This document shows positions 23,181-34,037 of a stretch of 64,000 nucleotides of DNA, piece by piece (the first letter of the stretch is position 1; the number at the start of each line of letters is the position of its first letter). The notes under the pieces are model-generated. The model saw nothing but the letters and a program-made list of their open reading frames with translations. It had not been told where the DNA came from and made no database searches. The DNA comes from Pseudisothecium myosuroides (Eukaryota; Streptophyta; Bryopsida; Hypnales; Lembophyllaceae): NCBI GenBank assembly GCA_951799445.1, contig OX637287.1, forward strand, positions 41,383,724 to 41,447,723. The letters run 5' to 3'. Both the position numbers and the translations under genes were made by a program.

Positions 23181-25077
23181 AAATTAAGACTAGTCAAACC
23201 TAACCATGATGATGGGCACTAAGTTGTATCAACCCTACACTCTCTGTGCAAGCACCAGGTGTTTCTTGCACTAGTAGAAACATAGTCCGCATAGGCTAGG
23301 AAAATGACTACACAGAGATCCATTGCTAATCAAATTTGTCATGTGGATCTTCCGGGTAATTGCAAGGAACACTTGTTCTAATTATTTTGTATCACACTTT
23401 GCATGCTGATTGTTTTTTGGCCATAACTTTTGCATTTTGGCTCCAAATAATTCAAGATTTATAAGTAAGGTATTCATAACTATTATACACCTCAACTAAT
23501 TTTTTTTTTTGTAATTTTAAAAAATAATTTACTATCCAAAAATAGCTCCCAATTTTATGTCACACTTGCAAATTTGGAATTTTTTAGAAACATAGAAAAT
23601 ATAAAAAATAATTTGGAGAAAGTCAAGAAGGAGAAGTAGAAAGAAATAGGTTGAAAGAAAAGAATAAGAATAATCATAGATAGAATTTATACACCTTGTT
23701 GTAAGAGTTGTTATTGAAAATGTATATACAAAGACACAAAAGTGCAACATAAATGGATCAATGCAGGCCTTATTATACAATTATAATATGCGTTTTGGAG
23801 AATGGGAATGTGGTGGAAATGGATACTGAAGCATGTCCTTAAATTTGGCACTTTGTTATTTCTCTTTTTGTAGAAACTATAGTTATGTTAGAAATTAGAG
23901 GTTCAAGTCAAACTTCTAAGAATTTACAAAAATCCAACTTTAAATTCAAGATAATTTACTATAGGTAATTTCTAGAGGTTTCCAATAACACATCACAATT
24001 TTAAAAATAAATAAAAATTAAGGAGGATAGAATACGATGAAATTGTATAGTCAAGAGTTTTAGTTTTGGACTTCAGGATAAAAAATATCAAAATTCATCC
24101 TACTCAAATTAGAAAGGATCTTTAAAATTTAGGTGACATTTAGAATCCAATCTTAAAAGTAAAAATTAATTTAGAAAAAAATGGGCTAGAAAAAAATGTT
24201 GGATGAAGTCTTGAAGGATGAATTAGAGACAACTTTATCCATTTATAGTTTTTGCTAAAAATTTTCCATTATAAGGATTTTTATTATTTTAGAATAGGCA
24301 TACAATGCTCTACAACTTAAGCTAACAATTTTTTTGAATTTCTCAACTTAGATTTGGAAGTTTAGAGCTTTGGCCTAGATCAACTGAAACCATCCAAAAC
24401 CTCTAACTTTTACAATTTGTATCAATTTTAGTTAAGATGTGAATCACTTACACTTTATCATTAGAAAATACTTGCTCATTGCTTAAAATGCCAATTGAAA
24501 AACACTTAAATATCCAACTTAAGATTTGAAGCACAACAACAAAGAACATGGTTGTGCATGTTTTATCTCAAGGACATAGATAAAATGCTCACATATGTCA
24601 TGTATTGAAGTGTTTTTTTTCCTTAGAAATATTCTCAACACAAGTCATATAAGCCATATTAATGGAGGGTCTCTATAGGCCCTACAGAATTCACAAAATT
24701 ATTCATATGAAGATTGAAGCTTATCGTGGGCACATACACTTGCAATGCAATCAAAAGATGGACAGATGGTTGTTTGGATGTTTTTACAAGGATATAAATT
24801 ATAAAAACATAAATTTTTTTTTGCTTCAAAGATGCTTTTTAATAATACTTCTATCAAACATTTTTGCTCCCACACACTCTTCATGCATGGATGTAGATAT
24901 TTTGACAAACGCATGGCATGTACTTGTATACATGTCTTTTTTTGCTATAATTGTAGATGCTTAAGACTTTGCAGCTACCCTTCATGCATTTTGTGGACTT
25001 TTAGTATCAATATATATCCATTTTGGATCAAATTTGATTATTAAAATAGCTTAATTGCTTAATATAGTCATATTTGG
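23181..25077. other. AT-rich intergenic DNA with two repeat fragments
   Basis: A stretch of about 120 bp at 23226-23345 recurs at 32863-32987 (TTTCTTGCACTAGTAGAAAC). 23345-23570 matches the arms of the giant hairpin at 29995-31088. The remainder up to 25077 shows no supportable gene. Confidence 0.6.
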
Positions 25078-25210
25078 TGAGTCCCATGACTAGAGCCAGT
25101 CATATATATGACTAGGACAAGTCATATGACTAGAGCAAGTCATGCGCATGACTAGGATAAGTCACATGATTAGAACAAGTCATGTGCATGACTAGGGCAA
25201 GTCACATGAA
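25078..25210. repeat. Tandem repeat with AGTCATG..CATGACTAG
   Basis: Three to four copies of a unit of about 40 bp built from short palindromes (CATGCGCATG, GTCATATGAC, GACTAG). The unit length is roughly constant with point differences. Confidence 0.75.
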
Positions 25211-25212
25211 TA

Positions 25213-25300
25213 GGGTTTTAAAACCCTAGCTGCCATTGATTTAGGGTTTTAAAACCCTAGCCGCCACTAATTTAGGATTTTGAAACCCTAGCCGTCATTT
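25213..25300. repeat. 31-bp telobox-containing tandem repeat
   Basis: Nearly three copies of a 31-bp unit that begins AAAACCCTAG and ends TTTAGGGTTTT, so adjoining units form an inverted TAGGGTTTTAAAACCCTA junction. AAACCCTA is the plant telobox. No true telomeric array is present. Confidence 0.8.
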
Positions 25301-25304
25301 GGCT

Positions 25305-25940
25305 ATTTTTGCTTCTTCTTCTTTGTTTCTCGTTGCCTCCTAGGTTTTGCTTCTTGTTACCTTTTAGCTCTTATTTCTTGTTGCCTCTTAGTTCTTGTTT
25401 CTTGTTTGTTGTTGCCTCTTAGTTCTTGTTTCTTGTTTTTTGTTGCTTCTTAGTTCTTGTTTCCTGTTTCTTGTTGCATCTTGTTTCTTGTTTTTTGTGA
25501 CCTCTTAGTTCTTGTTTCTTGTTAATACCTTTTAGATCTTGTTTGTTTTTGCTTCTTAATTCTTGCATCTTATTGCTTATTAGTTCTTGCCTCTTCTTGC
25601 CTCTTAGTTCTTGCTCTTTGTTTTTAGTTTCCTGTTGTTACCTCTTAGTTTTTAGTTTTTGTTTCTTGTTTTGTCTTATTGCTTCTTTAGTTTTTGCTTC
25701 TAATATCTTATTGTTGCATTTTAACTCATGCTTCTCGTTGCTTCTTATTGTTTCTTATTGCATCTTAGTTCTTGCTTCTTCTAGTTATTTATTGCAATTT
25801 TTTGCATCTTAACTTGTACTTCTTGTTGCTTCTTGTTGCATCTTCATTCTTGCTTTTTGTTGCATTTTGTTGTATCTTACCTCTTGCTTGTTGTTACTTC
25901 TTAGTACTCGTTGCCTTTTGTTTCTTGTTCTCTCTATAAT
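25305..25940. repeat. Degenerate pyrimidine-rich minisatellite
   Basis: About 630 bp of imperfect 22-26-bp units of the kind TTCTTGTTGCCTCTTAGTTC, strongly T-rich and A-poor on this strand. Open frames across it (for example 25519-25812) encode only Leu/Ser/Cys repeats and are by-products of the composition. Confidence 0.8.
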
Positions 25941-26074
25941 CATTGTTATTATTTCTTTTTGTTTATTTGCAATTTCTAGAGATATAATGGTTATGGGTTT
26001 TTCTTATTTCAAACTTGTGCTATATATTTTGTGTTGCCTTAAATCTTCAAAGGTTGAACTTTATTGTTCATTCG

Positions 26075-26312
26075 CACTATAAGAAATCCACGTTTTAGGT
26101 GATGTTAGCATAATTTTAGGAGATGGATTTTAGTGGACGTCCAAAAAAACAACTTGTGTTTTTATGTCAATAATAACGTCCATTGTAAGATCTAGATGTT
26201 ATATTGGACGTTACTATCGACATAAAAACACAAGTTGTTTTCTTGGACGTCCTCTAAAATTCGTCTCCTAAAATTATGCTAATGTCACCTAAAACGCGGG
26301 TTTCTTATTGTG
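26075..26312. mobile_element. CACTA-type palindromic MITE
   Basis: 238 bp with ends CACTATAAGAAATCCACG and its inverted counterpart ending TTTCTTATTGTG. The arms are near-perfect inverted repeats for most of their length (TTAGGTGATGTTAGCATAAT versus ATTATGCTAATGTCACCTAA). CACTA ends are typical of the En/Spm (CACTA) superfamily; a matching 3-bp target duplication is not evident. Confidence 0.8.
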
Positions 26313-26988
26313 ATTCACTGAAAATTAACCTCCTTGATTGTACATGTAGGCACCAAGCTTGAATGAACTTATTGGAGGCTACTTGCAACACTAGAGGGGC
26401 AACATCTTCACATTTTTGTAAGGAATATAGGTGCTATAAGCGTCTAAAAATATACATTTATAGAGTGTCATTGTGACATGTTTTGTATTAGTGACTAATA
26501 AATGTCATTGAAAAAAGTCACATTATTTCTTGCATTTTTTTTTCTAATATGATTGTCTCTTGTGCATCTTAGAAATCATATGTACTCATTTTTAATTGGA
26601 TGGAGTTACTTATTTAGTTGCTAACCTATATTGATGCATGATTGCAATGGGTCATGCTCATTTAGAATGTATAGAAAATGTGACTATAGTATATGATAGA
26701 AACTATTATAAACCTTAGTTATCCCAATTACAAACCATGCTCACAAATCTAAGAAATGTGACTCTCACTTGTCTAGAATATATCACTTGTTTGGGTCATA
26801 TTTTACAAAAATCTTATTTAAAATATGACTGGTTGTAGTCACACAATGCTCATAGTCATGCCAAAAAGTGATTTTATACTTTTAAAAATATGACTTCATT
26901 CAGTCATAAAATTACTAGTAACATTCTATGTGAACTACTACATTAGCCAAAATATGACTCATAAGAGTCATATATCAGATTAGCAAAA
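26313..26988. other. AT-rich intergenic DNA, nothing recognised
   Basis: No gene. A few short inverted motifs (GACTCATAAGAGTCATA at about 26950) echo the tandem repeat at 25078. Confidence 0.5.
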
Positions 26989-28376
26989 AATAATATAATA
27001 AAATTAAAGTAAAAGTAATTTTCTAATTTTTTAGTTCATAAAAAAAATTGAAATTCAATAACTTTCACACTGTATATGCAAATGCCACAAAACAAGTCCG
27101 TGCATTCTTTATTGCAAAGAGCATTCCAATGGTAGAAAAGATGCGACTTGGAGATGAATGATTCTGGAAATGTCACCATAACAAACTAAACAAAACAAAA
27201 AATCTAATTTAAGGTATGGACATTATTTTGCCGTGAGTTGGAACGCCATGAAACAAAGTTTCTGTACTCTAGTTTGTTGCGGTGTAAGAGGTCGCATTCT
27301 TGATATGAATAGAAAACTTTATGCACAAAGGAGTGCTAAGGCTTTGTTTTGTGGCGTTTAGAATTGCGATGTTAAAGTTATGTTTTTTACAAAATAAAAG
27401 ATAATTTATTTAATTTTAAAAAATTAAATGATAAATAAAAAATCCATAACTTTCGCACCACAAGTCCAAATGCTATAAAACAAAGTCCTTGCATCCCTCC
27501 CTGCGGAGAGCTTTCCTTTGGTATCAAGAACCATTTTTTAGATCTCAACATATCAAACAACTACAACTTAATTTAAGGTATATATTAGTTTGCACCTTAA
27601 ATTAGTATTTTTTTTTTATATGTTCAGATCTAAGAAATCATAAATCCTTAGGCGGCGTTCTTAAAACAAAGTTCGTGCACCCTTCCTTGCACAAAGTTTT
27701 CTAATGGTACCAAAAACGCCTCCTAACGCCTCACGATTTGTTATATCTCACTGTATCAAACAAACAAAGGCAATCAAAACAAAAAAAACTTACTAGGCTA
27801 GTGTGCCTTGTGCCATTGCCACAACCAAATTAAAAGTAAAAATCATTTTTTCATTTTTTCATTTTTTTAACTCCTAAAGGACCAAACACCGTTTTTTGAC
27901 AATATAGCGATTTTGGGCAGCTCACTACAAATGGAATTTTTACTTTTTTTCTTTGAAATTTTTGCACAAGATGTGCCCAAGGAGTAGCTTTAAGGCCCAA
28001 CAACTTTCATAATTTTTGACTACATGGGCAAAAAGTTATTGCATAATATGTCATTTTCATTACTCGGCGGGCAACCCGGGTAGCAAAAAAAACTTCTTTA
28101 AAAATCACTTTTTAAAAAAATAAAAAATTGAAATTGGTTCTTTAGATTTACATATACACGAGAAGCTTTAAATCATTCCATTCCTATCAATGAGTCAAAA
28201 GTTATGAGGATTCTTAGTTTGAGGGTAGTTATAGAATCTCTACTCTAAAATAAACTTTGAAGTCCTTTATTTAACTCAAATTTCATTATTTTTTTGAAAA
28301 AAAATAAAAACATTGGGTGTAGATTGTTTATTACAACATTACAATCATTGGGATTGGCGTTTTTCAATTCCATATC
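26989..28376. repeat. Segmental duplication, copy 2 (partner 12735-14206)
   Basis: Collinear with the partner apart from the region equivalent to the truncated MITE. Here that interval contains the start of a TTAA-type element (TTAACTCCTAAAGGACC at 27870). It ends abruptly at the boundary with the repeat at 28400. Confidence 0.8.
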
Positions 28377-28399
28377 TATGAGAGGCCTTTTGTTTGCCT

Positions 28400-28945
28400 T
28401 TTGCATTTGTAAATATCTTGATATAGATGGAACGTCATTTATTCATTTAAAATGAATGTACATTCATGCAATGGAGATATCATCCTACTTTGAAAAAAAT
28501 TTGAACAATTGCGAGTATTTCATCCATTCAAAAATGGAGAAATTTTCAAGGAATATTGTAATACTTTTTCAACATCACAATTCTTCAAAAAAGTACCACA
28601 TATAAAATTTACATTTAGATGAAGTGACCAAATGGCAATCATCCTTTTGGGGGCTAAATATTGCTAGATGTATACAAATATTGTGGTCCAACAGTCCAAC
28701 TACTTGCCTATTAAGAAATTTAACTATATAAGGAGAAAATTTGATTATTTAGCCATATTATATTATAGCAATTTTGTTGAATTTGTTGAAAATCCCCAAA
28801 AATTCTCTTGTAGCTACCTAAAGAAATATTTTGCAAAATGACACAATTGATAGTTTTAACTAAAATTTTGGAGCCATCACTGAAAACCCAAAAAATGAAA
28901 AACTAAAAAGCTCTTAGAATAAGAAAATTAAGACTAGTCATACCT
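28400..28945. repeat. Dispersed repeat, partner of 22600-23180
   Basis: See the partner for matching blocks. Together with the segmental duplication just upstream, this copy marks the joining of two formerly separate repeats. Confidence 0.7.
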
Positions 28946-29994
28946 AATCATGATGAGGGTCACAAAAGTGTGTCTTGGGGGTGCAGTAAATGGTAGAATC
29001 GTAGAAATAGACATATAGGTATGAGCAAATGTAGGGTGCTAAAAAAACATTAGGACTAAAAATTATAAAGTGATTAATTATACTACATTGTATGTAAAAT
29101 GTCACTAAGTGTATTGTAAATACTATAGGGTGTGGGATAATGGGATGCATTAGGAAAAAGTTTGACTTAAAATATCCGTTTTTTTATTAATCCAATGGGA
29201 CAGAAAGTCTTAATTATAGATTTAGAGCTGGCATTCAATTCCACATTTACACTACATTGTCCTTTTATTTTAGATTCTCTAAGTTTTGATGATCTACATA
29301 CAAGTCTAAGCCAATTCTGCTACTGAAAATCTGTCCAAATGAGAAATTGGTTACAAACTAAGTTTATAGGTTTGGAATGTATGTTGTTTGTGGTGATAAC
29401 AAGAAAATTTTGTCAAGCTCAATAGACTTCATATAAAGATAAAAGCATTGTTTCGCATCTTGTATAATAGTTGACTTGCTGATCTGAGCAAACACATTTC
29501 AAAATTTATTAGGTTTATAAAACTTCCAAGGTCGGTGATGAATAACTTCTTGAAATATTTTCCAGTAATTTTCTTCTGAAAGACAAATGGAATTGGCATC
29601 TAATCCAATTTGTTTTATATTTTTTGGAGTTCTATGGAATTAAATATGAATTTCTAGACATCATAGCACTAAAGGATTAAGGTATGATAGGGTGCAAAAT
29701 AAATAGTAGAAAAAAAAATAATACCCCCCTATTAAATACCTAGCATTCATATGTATATCTTCAGGGGAGGCACTCCCTTGTAGAATTTGCATACACCTGC
29801 AATAACATCCTATTTAATGGGGGGCTATTTACCTTGTGGATTAGATTATAATTAATTTATAAAGTATGCTATTTTTTAAAATAAAGGTAAATCTTAGTAT
29901 TTTGGAGCATCCTATTAATATTTATAATTCATTGACGCGGGTTCATTTTTGGGCACCCTATTTTACTTATACAACTATCAAGTATCCCCTATTG
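28946..29994. other. AT-rich intergenic DNA, nothing recognised
   Basis: No gene, RNA or repeat boundary that I can support. Confidence 0.55.
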
Positions 29995-31088
29995 GGTGAA
30001 TGCACGAAACACTTGTACTATTCGTTGCATTTTGTCACACCCTAGTTTTTGAAATTTTTTTTGGCTATAACTTTTGTGTTTTTAGCTCCAAATGATTCAA
30101 AATTTCTAGGGAAGCTACTCATAACCATTATACACCTTGCCTATTTTTTTTTGTAATTTTCAAAAATAATTTACTATTTTTAAACAGCCCCAATAATTTC
30201 TCACAATGGATAATTTAGGGGGGTTTTGCACTTTTTTAAACCCAAAAAAACGAATTCTGAGTTGACATTTGGAGAGAATGGTCTTCTAGTAGACTTATAG
30301 CTATTGTTCAAAGTATTTTTAAAAATACTTATTTTTATGTGGTGTACAAGTCTACAAAGAGAGCTCCTTTCTGCATTTTTTTCCAAAGGTATGAAACATT
30401 ATTTTGGTGCATTTTTTGGTCAAAACCCATCACCAAAAAGTTTTCTCAAATGGACAATTTTTAGATTTTTAAAAAAAAAAATCCTATTTTTTACAAATTA
30501 AAATGTCAAAAGTGGTATTTTCTTCACTAGAATTTTGGACATAGAATTCACCCTAAAACCGGTGAAGAAAATACCACTTTTGACATTTTAATTTGTAAAA
30601 AGTAGGATTTTTTTTTTTAAAAATATATAAAAATTGTTAATTTGAGAAAACTTTTTGGTGATGGTTTTTGACCAATAAACGCACCAAAATAATGTTTCAT
30701 ACCTTTGGAAAAAAATGCAGAAAGGAGCTCTCTTTGTGGACTTGTATACCACATAAAAATAAGTATTTTTAAAAATCCTTTAGATAGTAGCTATAAGTCT
30801 ACTAAAAGACTATTCTCTCCAAATGTCAGCTCAAAATTTGTTTTTTTCGGTTAAAAAAAGTGCAAAACCCCCTAAATTACCCATTGTGAGAAATTATCGA
30901 GGCTGTTTAAAAATAGTAAATTATTTTTGAAAATTTCAAAAAAAAAATTAGGCAAGGTGTATAATGGTTATGAGTAGCTTCCCTATAAATTTTGAGTCAT
31001 TTGGTGCTAAAACACAAAAGTTGTGGCCAAAAACAATTTCAAAAACTAGGGTGTGACAAAACGCTTTAAGTGTTTTGTGCATTCATCC
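29995..31088. repeat. 1.1-kb near-perfect inverted repeat (hairpin)
   Basis: The left arm 29995-30527 and the right arm 30562-31088 are reverse complements along their whole length with scattered mismatches and small indels; the loop is about 34 bp. The outer end reads GTGAATGCAC..AAACACTT. Relatives lacking the second arm occur at 23345-23570 and 51335-51990. A transcript would form a duplex of more than 500 bp. Coding frames inside have no merit. Confidence 0.9.
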
Positions 31089-31199
31089 TATCCTCATATC
31101 AATTGCAATGCACCTAAATTTAGCAAAAATGCAGATGGACATAATACAAACTATGGATAGGAACAAGGGGACACAAAACAACCCTCAGGAAACAAAGAA

Positions 31200-31640
31200 A
31201 CAAGACTGAGGAAGTGTAGTAACTCACATCTGTGTGTTGGGGAGACTCAGACTGCAGCTGCAACCTCCAACTTTAATCCAGAAGGCACCACGAGCTTCTT
31301 GTTTCCAAATGTTCTCAGCACGTCACGCAACTAGCCTAACAGAACCTATGACTGGTGCTTCAACTGCATCAAGCAAATTTCATGGTTGGCTAATGGGGTC
31401 TCCAGCAACCACAAATTCACGAAGAAGTTGAAGTTCTGGCAGAACAACAGTTGAATCATCTCTTCTGCAGAATACCAGTGCGGTTGGAATTCGTGCGCCA
31501 CCGCAACAATCGATAGATGTTTCAAAACAACCTCCAAAACTCAATCTTGTAGGACTTGGGGTAGGACTGCAAGAAGAACAGAACCATGAATGCATCAACA
31601 AGGAAGACATCAATTTCAAAAATGCGTAGTGATTGTTTCT
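31200..31640. other. GC-richer patch of uncertain origin
   Basis: The composition is less AT-biased than the surroundings and frames are partly open on both strands. The + frame from 31234 continues past one stop (31429-31431) to about 31629, Ser/Thr/Gln-rich. The minus frame 31522-31755 is also open. I recognise no domain. It could be a captured gene fragment, an exon of a decayed gene, or chance. Confidence 0.3.
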
Positions 31641-31759
31641 TTTCCTTGCATGGAACCCTCACGTGCGCATTGAAAACCCTCAACCACACCAATTGAAATC
31701 CCACTTTGGATCCCCAATACAAGATCTGCAACTTGAAGCTTTCTGTTACATTCATCTAA

Positions 31760-32503
31760 GTCATTGCAAGAAAGACTGTTCAAAAAGCATAGCGTTTTCC
31801 ACAGTATTCATTTTTTCTTTCGGGAGAGCTTTGTAATTAGAAAATCAATTTTTTTCAAAATGTAAAAAATATATTTAATGTACATACCTTTAAGAAGAAG
31901 GTATCCTAGGAAGAAAAAAAAAAAGAAAAATTCTCTAAGTAGGAGAACTAGAAAAGTGCAAAATCTCAAGAAAATGGATACTTGCACTGTACTTTCACAT
32001 TTTAATTTGTAAAAAATAGAAAAAGAAATTTAAAAAAACCCTAAAAATTGGCCATTTGGGAATAGTTCATAGTGTTGAGATTTCTCCAAAATATTGATCT
32101 TAGAACCATCTTCATTGTTCAGAAATTGCATGCAATGGGAGTGCTGTTTGCACTCATGAGGAAGACACAAAATAATATATTTTTAGATTTCCTTTGGTAG
32201 GAATATGTTTTTTACTATGTAAATAGACCATGAAAATTTCAACTCTAGATCATTAAATTTGGGGATTCCTAACATAGTAAAACCCCCCAAACCTTACATT
32301 GTGGCAAATTAACAAAAATGATTTTTAAATATAAAATGATTTTTTTTAATTTCTAAAACATAAGGGATTTAATTACCATCAAGTTAGGTATCTCCGATAA
32401 AAATTTCATGTTTATTGGACTTTTGCTTCAAAAGTTATAGCGGATGACAAGAGGGTCATTCGCTCCGTGACTAGTAAATAGGACCAGTCTTTCTTGCAAT
32501 GAC
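31760..32503. mobile_element. MITE of the TTGCAAGAAAGACTG family, copy 3
   Basis: Ends GTCATTGCAAGAAAGACTG and CCAGTCTTTCTTGCAATGAC are a clean 19-bp inverted pair. Interior as in the copies at 10016 and 20841. About 744 bp, non-coding. Confidence 0.8.
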
Positions 32504-33410
32504 CCATCTCCACATCCAGGTGGACAAAAAGTACCACTTTTCATCTATGTCTAGTAATTGTGATCCAGTACTTGTACATGTTGGCATCCTACTGTATTTA
32601 CTCACCACTAAGCCTTTTTTGCCATGCTATTTTAGATGTACCGCTTAGATAATTCCATGTTTTTTTGTCTATACTATATTGCATATAATCATGTTGTTCA
32701 CTCTCAAAGAGTCAAAGCACCCTATATTACATGTAATTTTCTCACAAATTTTATTGAACCCTATATGAACATAATGAACCCTATATTTTATTGTACGTAG
32801 TTTCTACATTTTTTGACAATGCCCTTCTTAAGTTTTTCAAAGACTGCACCTCTCGAGAGGTGTGTCAATCCTACACTCTTTGTGCAAGCACCAAGTGTTT
32901 CTTGCACTAGTAGAAACATAGTCCGTGTAGACTAAAGAAATGACTACACAAAGACCCATTGCTAATCAAATTTGTCACCGAGGGACTTTTCATCAGTCAT
33001 TTCCTTGGTCTATGCAAACCATATTTCTACTAGTGATTGCAATTGTCTTGATATTATCATCCTCGCTAACTTGAACTATTATGGAGTGAATTGGAGCTAT
33101 TTCATCCATCCAAATATGGAAAATACTTTGCAAAGCATTCCAATCTAATTTTTTTTCCAACATCACAACTCTAATCAAAATCCCTTCATATAAAATTACA
33201 TCCCTACAATTAATTAGGTGCAGTTCCTAGAGGAGGCACTTGGGGTAAGTTCCCACTTGATGTTAAAGAGTGTTGTTAAATTGAGGGTCTTAGGAACGAA
33301 TTTACACCTACTCTTGGGCCGGTTCACATTGCAAACATCACCAAGTGCGAACATACCTTACTAGCGCCCTTGAGGTAGCCACCTCAACTAATTAAGTGCA
33401 AAATTTTGAG
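32504..33410. other. AT-rich intergenic DNA upstream of PKS copy 2
   Basis: Contains the ~120-bp repeat shared with 23226-23345 (here 32863-32987). No gene. The part directly before 33411 shows no homology to the corresponding upstream region of PKS copy 1. Confidence 0.6.
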
Positions 33411-34037
33411 TTTATAAATTCTCGATCTTGCACCTCATGCTCATCTCACTTCCTCCCATCCTTCCATCTCCACAACTCGCGCTCACAGTCGCGAATGCTA
33501 GAACTAGCCTAGCCGATCTCACCGCCCTCAGTCCCTGCAATTTGGGATACACTTGTTATGAATATCCGCCCACAACTTGTTCATGACGTCAGTTTGTACA
33601 GCAGCTGTCGCCTGTCGAAGAACATGCTACTAAAATTAAGATTCAGATATTAGTCTAAAATTAGTAAGTGAATGTCAACCACCTGTGATTTCGTGGCTTT
33701 ACCTCTTCTAGATTCGATCTCCGTCATTCTTCCTGTATATACGGAGTATATCAACAGTTTAGCAGTCATAGTCTGATCACCAGTGAGTGAGTCAGTTTGA
33801 ACGAATACAGCATAGTCTGATCTCAAGTCTTGTTGTGATTCATGCTTTGGAGTTTTCTGGTAACAACATTTGGTGCATTTTGAACTTGGGAGTTGGGATA
33901 CATTTGCAGCATGTAGAGCTAAACTTGGAGTTCATTGCATTTGAGCTTGGACACGAGTTGGGATCGATTCTAGCGTTTGGAATCAATTACGTAGAGCGAG
34001 TGAGTACTTTGGATCCCGAGTTTAGTTGAATTGCGAG
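33411..34037 (+). promoter_or_regulatory. Promoter and 5' leader of PKS copy 2, with an insertion
   Basis: 33411-33555 and about 33869-34037 are homologous to the continuous 5' leader of copy 1. Between them lies about 310 bp with no counterpart in copy 1. That segment holds a perfect CRE/bZIP palindrome TGACGTCA (33584-33591) and a TATA box (TGTATATA, 33734-33741). A start near 33765 would give a leader of about 270 nt, close to that of copy 1. An alternative weak TATA (TTTATAAAT, about 33413) lies at the left edge. Start sites are inferred. Confidence 0.55.

Noticed and set aside
24662..24964. 100-aa ORF on the plus strand
   Set aside because: AT-rich composition, no motif and no similarity I can recognise; overlapping frames of similar length on the other strand.
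25213..25300. Interstitial telomere
   Set aside because: AAACCCTAG appears only once or twice per 31-bp unit; there is no TTTAGGG tandem run.
25519..25812. Hydrophobic Leu/Ser/Cys-rich ORF resembling a membrane protein
   Set aside because: It is the translation of the T-rich minisatellite; no promoter and no conserved residues.
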